A stretch of 6,218 bases of DNA from an uncultured Clostridia bacterium (GTDB lineage Bacteria; Bacillota; Clostridia; Oscillospirales; Ruminococcaceae). Positions 1 through 3,772 of the stretch are shown here, one piece after another (within the stretch, counting starts at the first letter, position 1; every line of letters begins with the position of its first letter). A program made the position numbers and the translations under genes. The notes under the pieces are model-generated. The model searched no databases. It was given only the letters and a program-made list of their open reading frames with translations, and was not told the DNA's origin. The stretch lies in assembly GCA_937893735.1 (NCBI GenBank), contig CALBGD010000244.1:1-6218 (forward strand), given 5' to 3'.

Positions 1-1
1 G

Positions 2-631
2 ACCGCAGTTTTCGCTGTTTCCAATATCGTAATACAGTCAGCAATAAACAGTCTTGGAAAGGTAGTTATGGCAGCGTCGAGCGCGGCATATAATATTGAG
101 ATATTTGCGTATGATGTGTTTAATTCATTCAGTCAGGCTTGCACGACCTTTGTTGGCCAGAATTACGGGGCGGGGCAGATAAAGCGCTGCCGCAGGACGC
201 TTCTGCTGTGCATTGCGGAGGACGCGATAGCTACGGCTGCGGCAGTCGCGCTGGTTCTTTTGACGGGTAGATTCCTGTTGTCGATATTCAACAGCGACCC
301 GCAGGTCGTCGAGATAGGTTACACAAGGCTGACGATGATATTCACAGCATACACGTTCAGTATGCTGTATGAGGTCATGTCAGGATATCTGCGCGGATTC
401 GGATTTTCACTCGTACCTGCGATTCTTACAATGATAGGCGTTTGTGGAGTGCGCATTGCATGGATACAGCTTGTGTTCTCGCATAGTCAGACCTTTCAGA
501 CGATAATGACAGCGTATCCGCTGAGTCTTGCCACAACAGCAGTTTTGATATTTATTGCACTGTTGTGCTATCACCCAGCGAAAAGGTTTGCAGTTTTGGA
601 AAAAAATAAACCCAAGGACGAGGTTAAATGA
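2..631 (+). CDS. MATE family efflux transporter, C-terminal part (5' end outside window)
   Basis: The reading frame is open from base 2, so the gene begins upstream of the window and about 209 C-terminal residues are visible, roughly half of a usual 450-residue MATE protein. It contains the family hallmark GQNYGAGQ around residues 50-57 of the visible part, which in MATE proteins sits in the second six-helix bundle. Several hydrophobic segments follow (for example the ATAAAVALVLL stretch and the TTAVLIFIALLCY stretch), ending in a short lysine-rich cytoplasmic tail. MATE transporters are inner-membrane antiporters that export cationic drugs or metabolites using a Na+ or H+ gradient; the substrate cannot be read from this fragment. 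An ATG at 68 is internal and not the real start. The gene is unrelated in function to the operon further right and is probably ordinary chromosome. Confidence 0.93.
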   Translation, partial: TAVFAVSNIVIQSAINSLGKVVMAASSAAYNIEIFAYDVFNSFSQACTTFVGQNYGAGQIKRCRRTLLLCIAEDAIATAAAVALVLLTGRFLLSIFNSDPQVVEIGYTRLTMIFTAYTFSMLYEVMSGYLRGFGFSLVPAILTMIGVCGVRIAWIQLVFSHSQTFQTIMTAYPLSLATTAVLIFIALLCYHPAKRFAVLEKNKPKDEVK

Positions 632-730
632 TCGGCATTTCTGCTTTGTATTGAAAGTTGATTCGTTTGTCAATGCCGACAGGGCAATTTCATGGTGAGC
701 TAATCGAAAAGCGCAAAACCGAAGAATAAC

Positions 731-767
731 AAAAAGGCATTACCGACTGCATAAGTCGATAATGCCT
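731..767 (-). terminator. Intrinsic terminator on the minus strand
   Basis: Arms at 735-748 and 754-767 form a 14-bp stem with one mismatch and a 5-base loop (749-753). Read on the minus strand the stem is followed at once by TTTTTG (735-730), the normal layout of a rho-independent terminator. On the plus strand the stem is followed by AAATTATTT, which is a poor T-run, so it is at best a weak terminator for the MATE gene ending 100 bases upstream. Its orientation implies a transcript arriving from the right on the minus strand. Confidence 0.75.
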
Positions 768-804
768 AAATTATTTGGATACACCCGAAAACCGCTTGCT
801 CATT

Positions 805-903
805 TTACAACAAATAAGCGTCTGCACCTGCTATCATTTTGCTAACAAATCGGGGTGGGGGCTTGCAGATGGCTCTGTTAAGCCGTTTGCCTAACAATTC
901 CAT
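805..903 (-). CDS. Possible 32-aa minus-strand micro-ORF (or part of a small RNA)
   Basis: The minus strand reads ATG at 903-901 to TAA at 807-805, giving a basic, proline-containing peptide beginning MELLGKRLNRAICKPPPRF. The frame stays open further upstream to a TAA near 958, with a possible GTG start (VEKPSERRVGIM). It lies between a TATAAT box (990-985, minus strand) and the minus-strand terminator at 731-767, so a short transcript of about 250 nt is plausible. No clear ribosome binding site is seen, although GAGTGGG lies just upstream of the ATG. The same stretch can fold (for example TCTGCA with TGCAGA), so it may instead be a non-coding RNA. No known RNA family was recognised. Confidence 0.25.
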   Translation of the reverse strand: MELLGKRLNRAICKPPPRFVSKMIAGADAYLL

Positions 904-984
904 TATTCCCACTCGTCTTTCTGAAGGCTTCTCCACAGTTTCTGAGTTTACCAAACCGCATTGTTAAGCCATTCTTTTATTTGA

Positions 985-990
985 ATTATA
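985..990 (-). promoter_or_regulatory. TATAAT -10-like box, minus strand
   Basis: The minus strand carries a perfect TATAAT here, correctly placed to start a short transcript that would end at the minus-strand terminator 731-767. No good -35 element is found at 16-19 bp spacing, and the box is part of an 11-bp tandem repeat, so it may be fortuitous. Confidence 0.3.
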
Positions 991-1007
991 CGCAATTTAT
1001 ACGCAAT
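986..1007. repeat. Perfect 11-bp tandem direct repeat
   Basis: The 11-mer TTATACGCAAT occurs twice back to back (986-996 and 997-1007). An 11-bp period places both copies on about the same face of the helix, as in tandem binding sites of a dimeric or cooperative DNA-binding protein or the arm-type sites of a tyrosine recombinase. The protein that would bind is not identifiable from the window. Confidence 0.8.
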
Positions 1008-1028
1008 ATATTTGCTGAAAGAAAAAGT

Positions 1029-1046
1029 GTTGCCAAAAAGTTGCCA
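1029..1046. repeat. GTTGCCA direct repeat with 11-bp period
   Basis: GTTGCCA occurs at 1029-1035 and again at 1040-1046, separated by AAAA. The 11-bp period equals that of the neighbouring 986-1007 repeat, which strengthens the case that this short stretch is a protein-binding array and not random sequence. A recombinase attachment arm is one possibility. Confidence 0.65.
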
Positions 1047-1194
1047 CGGATTTTGGTTGATTGCTGTATGGTTTTCTCATCGCGACGATAACGACAGCTG
1101 CGACGATTTTATGCAGAGCGGTGCTTAACGCACGAAGAAATTTTATGGCTATTCTTTTCGGAATGGATTACTGAAACAGCTGAATACAGTCAAA

Positions 1195-1226
1195 ACAGTC
1201 AAGCTAACCGCTTGGCTGTTTTTTTA
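1195..1226 (+). terminator. Strong intrinsic terminator on the plus strand
   Basis: ACAGTCAAGC (1195-1204) pairs with GCTTGGCTGT (1210-1219) through 10 bp including one G-T pair, with loop TAACC, followed by an eight-base T-run (1219-1226). This is a textbook rho-independent terminator. What it terminates is unclear, because no intact plus-strand gene lies just upstream; it could serve read-through from the MATE gene or an unseen small RNA. It also isolates the operon on the right from upstream transcription. Confidence 0.85.
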
Positions 1227-1279
1227 TTTGCAACGGTGGTGATAAATAGAAAGTCATATCCGAAAAAGGTGGCATTTAA

Positions 1280-1591
1280 GCTCGTTCTGTAAATGACAGG
1301 GCTATTGAACATAGCATTTCGCAGAAAACGGAATTGTCGAAAAAGAACGAGAAAGAGCTGACAGGCAAAGCTGAAAGAACCGTTCATCAAGCATACAGGA
1401 ACGCATGCGACCTTGCTGTCCTTATCGGTAATTACACAGTTCTTTTTTCAGACCCTATGAAAATCCATACAAACTCTTTGTTGCTGGTTATTTCGCCGGA
1501 TAATCCCGGAAACTACTATCACTATGACTGCACATCTAAGTTTAAAATACTTCAAGCAATTATTGACAATTGGTATGCGGAAGTTGTTTGA
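1280..1591 (+). pseudogene. Unrecognised reading frame lacking a good start, probable gene remnant
   Basis: The frame is open from just after an in-frame TAA at 1277-1279 to the TGA ending at 1591, about 103 residues. The first usable start is TTG at 1334 (85 aa), with no ribosome binding site; no in-frame ATG exists before it. The sequence looks protein-like: a charged helix-forming N-terminal stretch (SKKNEKELTGKAERTVHQAY) followed by a mixed segment ending NWYAEVV. The part before the TTG also reads like protein (NDRAIEHSISQKTE), suggesting the true beginning has been lost. I do not recognise the family. It lies directly after the strong terminator and has no visible promoter, which fits a fragment of a decayed accessory gene. 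It could alternatively be a small expressed protein starting at TTG 1334. Confidence 0.45.
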
Positions 1592-1656
1592 TGGGATGAC
1601 TTTATCAATGGCGGTGTGGTACTTATCATTGGATGTTATTGAGTGTAATATATTGC

Positions 1657-1686
1657 CTGAAAACTGTGCCGATTATTTAGTATAAT
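1657..1686 (+). promoter_or_regulatory. Weak candidate promoter upstream of the operon
   Basis: A perfect TATAAT (1681-1686) has only a poor -35 (CTGAAA, 18 bp away). It would produce a 5' leader about 130 nt longer than the main promoter, including a 23-codon frame starting at 1693. Because a much better promoter follows at 1761, this one is uncertain. Confidence 0.3.
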
Positions 1687-1760
1687 AGCACAATGCTGTA
1701 TGTGCATTTTTTGATTTCTTTTGCATACACGCTTCGGGAGGTGCATTTCGCGCTGCTATG

Positions 1761-1789
1761 TTGACGTATTTGCCACAAAATGATATAAT
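1761..1789 (+). promoter_or_regulatory. Strong sigma-A-type promoter of the four-gene operon
   Basis: TTGACG (1761-1766), a 17-bp spacer and a perfect TATAAT (1784-1789) make a near-consensus housekeeping promoter. Transcription should start near 1796, leaving a leader of about 30 nt before the ATG at 1827. The leader holds CACGTAAA (1791-1798), an 8-mer also found in front of the promoter at 6026-6054, and the arms AAGT and ACTT around 1797-1809. These might be regulator contacts, but that is a guess. No other promoter of this quality is seen inside the operon. Confidence 0.8.
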
Positions 1790-1826
1790 ACACGTAAAGT
1801 GAATTACTTCCAAATTGGTGGTGCTT

Positions 1827-2990
1827 ATGGGATACATTGGAGTACAAAAGCGGCGCAGGGCTGAGCTGGGTCAACCAGACGGTATGAGGCTCAGAGAAAA
1901 GCAGCTCCGCGCTGAGATATCCACCGCAGCGGCGGTGAATTCCCCGGAATATGCCGGACGAGAAAACCCCGACCCTGTCGAGCTGCTCAATGAGAAATAC
2001 CGCAGCACCTTTGACCTTGTAGGCAGGGAGAAAGCAGCGCAGCTTGCAGGAAAAGAGCGCTGCGACTTGCAGGAATACGGCGCGCGCGATGGGGACACCG
2101 GAAATAGCACGGAGCAGGAGAACCCGGAAGAGTACTCTGCCTCCGGGTTAAGGAAGCGGCATGATTTCCCGGAATACACTCATTCGGGGCGGCAGCTAGC
2201 TGAGGGTGATTTCTGCGACAGATTTTCGGAGAACGCTTTTCGCGGAGGTCGGCTCGCCGGTGCTGTGCTTTCAGGTCAGGGGCGAACGATGTTCGTCACC
2301 TGCGTGGAAAGGGCGTTGACTGTTGACAAGGCTTCAAACGAGAAGCAGCGAAAGCTTCTGGGAGGCTCGGCATTCAGGGGGAGTGTGGACGGACAGCCTG
2401 CCTCGGTCATGGCAAACAGGGACGTAAGGAGCGCAGTCGGTATCGCGGTAGACGCAGTGCATGGTGCTTCAAGGGTGCTGGATATCTTCCGGCAACTTGC
2501 GGAGGATTCGGGAGCCCTTCAGGCAGACCGCCTTGAACTGTACGGAGTAGACACTCTGCAAAGTACATATCCGTTTCTCTGCACCCAGTCCGACAAATCG
2601 CTGATAGAGCGGTACAAAAGTCGGTTAAAGGAACTGGAGAATGATAAATCGCCGGGTGCGGCGCAGGAGCGGCAAAGCCTTTCCTCGGCGCTGAAAAAGG
2701 CTGAGGCTGTCCTTAATAAAAAGGAAGCCGAGAAGCGCAATTTTCTGACTCAGCTTACCGGAATGCAGAACAATGCAAGAGAAGCTGAGAAGCTGTTTTC
2801 CTCGGAGGGCTTCGCGGAGACCGTGCTGGAGGAGATAGAGGAAAGACAGTCCGATACACCTCCGGATAATAACAAGCGCAGGAGAAAAAGCCTTAACGAG
2901 GTGATAACGAATGAGCAATGGTCAGCTCCAGCAGAGCAAACGCCAACAGACGCAGCAGAACCGACAATCTCAGAAAAAGAACGAGAATGA
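1827..2990 (+). CDS. Unknown 387-aa protein, first gene of the ATPase operon, charged helical C-terminal half
   Basis: I do not recognise this protein. The ATG at 1827 is preferred because GGTGG lies 5-9 bases before it and the main promoter is about 40 bases upstream; the TTG at 1815 has no ribosome binding site. The N-terminus is basic (KRRR at 8-11). Residues 40-120 are hydrophilic and carry four variations on an E-Y motif with tyrosines at 42, 84, 103 and 117 (SPEYAGR, LQEYGAR, PEEYSAS, FPEYTHS). The middle (about 130-255) looks like a folded domain. Residues about 258-341 are rich in E, K, R, L and A and should form long helices, possibly a coiled coil. The tail has a KRRRK cluster near 350. 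No signal peptide or membrane segment is seen. Its last 80 bases overlap the next gene. Its place at the head of an operon with a contractile-system-type ATPase makes it a candidate cargo, cargo adaptor or structural component; this is inference only. Confidence 0.85.
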   Translation: MGYIGVQKRRRAELGQPDGMRLREKQLRAEISTAAAVNSPEYAGRENPDPVELLNEKYRSTFDLVGREKAAQLAGKERCDLQEYGARDGDTGNSTEQENPEEYSASGLRKRHDFPEYTHSGRQLAEGDFCDRFSENAFRGGRLAGAVLSGQGRTMFVTCVERALTVDKASNEKQRKLLGGSAFRGSVDGQPASVMANRDVRSAVGIAVDAVHGASRVLDIFRQLAEDSGALQADRLELYGVDTLQSTYPFLCTQSDKSLIERYKSRLKELENDKSPGAAQERQSLSSALKKAEAVLNKKEAEKRNFLTQLTGMQNNAREAEKLFSSEGFAETVLEEIEERQSDTPPDNNKRRRKSLNEVITNEQWSAPAEQTPTDAAEPTISEKERE

Positions 2991-3354
2991 CGGCGAACGA
3001 TATTCCGGCTTAATACGACCCGAGATAAAAAGCTCCGCGGCGGAGCTGCTTGCGGCGGCAGAGGCGATGTTCAGCGGAACGACAGGCGCAAAATCAGTTG
3101 AAGCGGCGTCATTTTTCGGCAACCAGACAATGTTGAATATGGCGGAGCAGAGCGCTTTTAAGAAAAATAGCATGAAGATCGCCGGCGATGTTCTGAGCGG
3201 AGAAAACGACTGTGTTTTCGAGGTTGATTCACCCATAAACGTAATAGCGGCAGACCCGGCATTCCCAGCGGAATGCGTACCGGATTTTTCGCCTGACGCT
3301 CCGGTCGCGGACATGACGCAGGTGGGTCAGACAGCTGCGCAATATCTGATTTGA
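2911..3354 (+). CDS. Unknown 147-aa Q/N-rich-tail protein, second gene of the operon
   Basis: The start is supported by a strong ribosome binding site, GAGGTGAT, six bases before the ATG, even though this lies 80 bp inside the preceding gene in another frame. Residues 1-28 are extremely rich in Q, N, K and S and probably disordered. A helical, alanine-rich part follows (about 40-60), then a segment with FFGNQTMLNMAEQ (68-80), and an acidic, proline-containing C-terminus with cysteines at 101 and 122. There is no signal peptide or membrane helix. The GNQ plus hydrophobic pattern loosely recalls the GNQAMLR-like segment near the N-terminus of many DUF4157-type proteins of eCIS loci, but this protein lacks the HExxH metal site seen in those, so the resemblance may be chance. 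A small cargo, plug or adaptor protein of the same system is possible; function unknown. Confidence 0.85.
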   Translation: MSNGQLQQSKRQQTQQNRQSQKKNENDGERYSGLIRPEIKSSAAELLAAAEAMFSGTTGAKSVEAASFFGNQTMLNMAEQSAFKKNSMKIAGDVLSGENDCVFEVDSPINVIAADPAFPAECVPDFSPDAPVADMTQVGQTAAQYLI

Positions 3355-3364
3355 GGTTCTGCCC

Positions 3365-3772
3365 ATGAGACTTATAGATTTACTTAATGAGGTCTTGGAC
3401 AGCGGCGGTATACGCTGCTGCAAACAGAGTGGACATATTCAGCTCACCCTATGCAGCGGACCGCACAAGTGGAGCGTCTGTTTCACCGAGGACAGGGAGA
3501 GCTTTCTGAAATATTACGCGCGATATCCGTGGCATATCGCCCCGGATAGACTTAACGAAACGATTGCCGCGCTGAACGAGATGAATGTTTCACTGAGAGC
3601 AGGTTGTTTTTTGGTCAGCGAGGGTTATGTGGTTTTCAGGTACGGAGTATACATATTTGATGAGTTTACCGCGAAGGAAATCATAGCGGATCTTTTTATT
3701 ACCGCTGCCGCGAAGACAGAGGCGGCATGGGATGAGGTCTATCGTGCTGTATGCGGCCGGGAGGTTCACTGA
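3365..3772 (+). CDS. YbjN-like / type III secretion chaperone-fold protein
   Basis: 135 residues. The ribosome binding site TGAGGT overlaps the stop codon of the previous gene (3352-3354), eight bases before the ATG, indicating translational coupling. The layout matches the YbjN and secretion-chaperone-like fold: an N-terminal helix (MRLIDLLNEVLDSGG), a beta hairpin region (IQLTLCSGPHKWSVCF), a helix RLNETIAALNEMNVSLRAG with the typical pattern of reporting a small mean residue set before strands, two strands (CFLVSEGYVVFRYGVYIFD), then a C-terminal helix that runs to the end (IADLFITAAAKTEAAWDEVY). Such proteins are small, cytosolic, dimer-forming and bind partner proteins to keep them soluble or unfolded. 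In this setting it could escort the two upstream proteins to the ATPase. The family assignment is by eye from pattern and length and should be treated as moderately sure. Confidence 0.75.
   Translation: MRLIDLLNEVLDSGGIRCCKQSGHIQLTLCSGPHKWSVCFTEDRESFLKYYARYPWHIAPDRLNETIAALNEMNVSLRAGCFLVSEGYVVFRYGVYIFDEFTAKEIIADLFITAAAKTEAAWDEVYRAVCGREVH

Larger units (their letters stand above)
632..1279. other. 648-bp region without a convincing protein gene
   Basis: No reading frame here has a good ribosome binding site and credible length. What it does hold is listed separately: a hairpin with a T-run on the minus strand (731-767), a possible short minus-strand transcript and micro-ORF (805-903), two pairs of 11-bp-period direct repeats (986-1046), and a plus-strand terminator (1195-1226). 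The base composition is more AT-rich than the operon to the right. A broken plus-strand frame, about 1090-1290, reads through the 1195-1226 terminator and is therefore probably not coding. The region may be a decayed mobile-element boundary; no integrase gene is present. Confidence 0.6.

Noticed and set aside
632..679. 8-bp inverted repeat TCGGCATT and AATGCCGA just after the MATE stop codon, as a possible terminator.
   Set aside because: The arms are 32 bases apart and no T-run follows, so it is not a credible intrinsic terminator.
890..930. Minus-strand GAGTGGGAATAA, resembling the 3' end of guaA, a known insertion site for integrative elements.
   Set aside because: The upstream minus-strand codons (KLWRSLQKD) do not match the GMP synthase C-terminus and a stop lies shortly before, so there is no support for a guaA end beyond a short match.
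1090..1290. Plus-strand frame reading RFYAERCLTHEEILWLF and onward, as a possible gene.
   Set aside because: It has no start signal and runs straight through the strong intrinsic terminator at 1195-1226, so it is more likely non-coding or long decayed.
1693..1764. 23-codon frame (MLYVHFLISFAYTLREVHF...) ahead of the operon promoter, a possible leader peptide.
   Set aside because: It has no ribosome binding site and would be transcribed only from the weak candidate promoter at 1657-1686; it overlaps the -35 of the main promoter.
3023..3047. Minus-strand terminator-like palindrome inside the 147-aa gene (AGCTCCG, loop CGG, CGGAGCT, then TTTTT on the minus strand).
   Set aside because: It lies antisense within a coding region, has a 3-base loop and no minus-strand gene to terminate; codon-level chance is enough to explain it.
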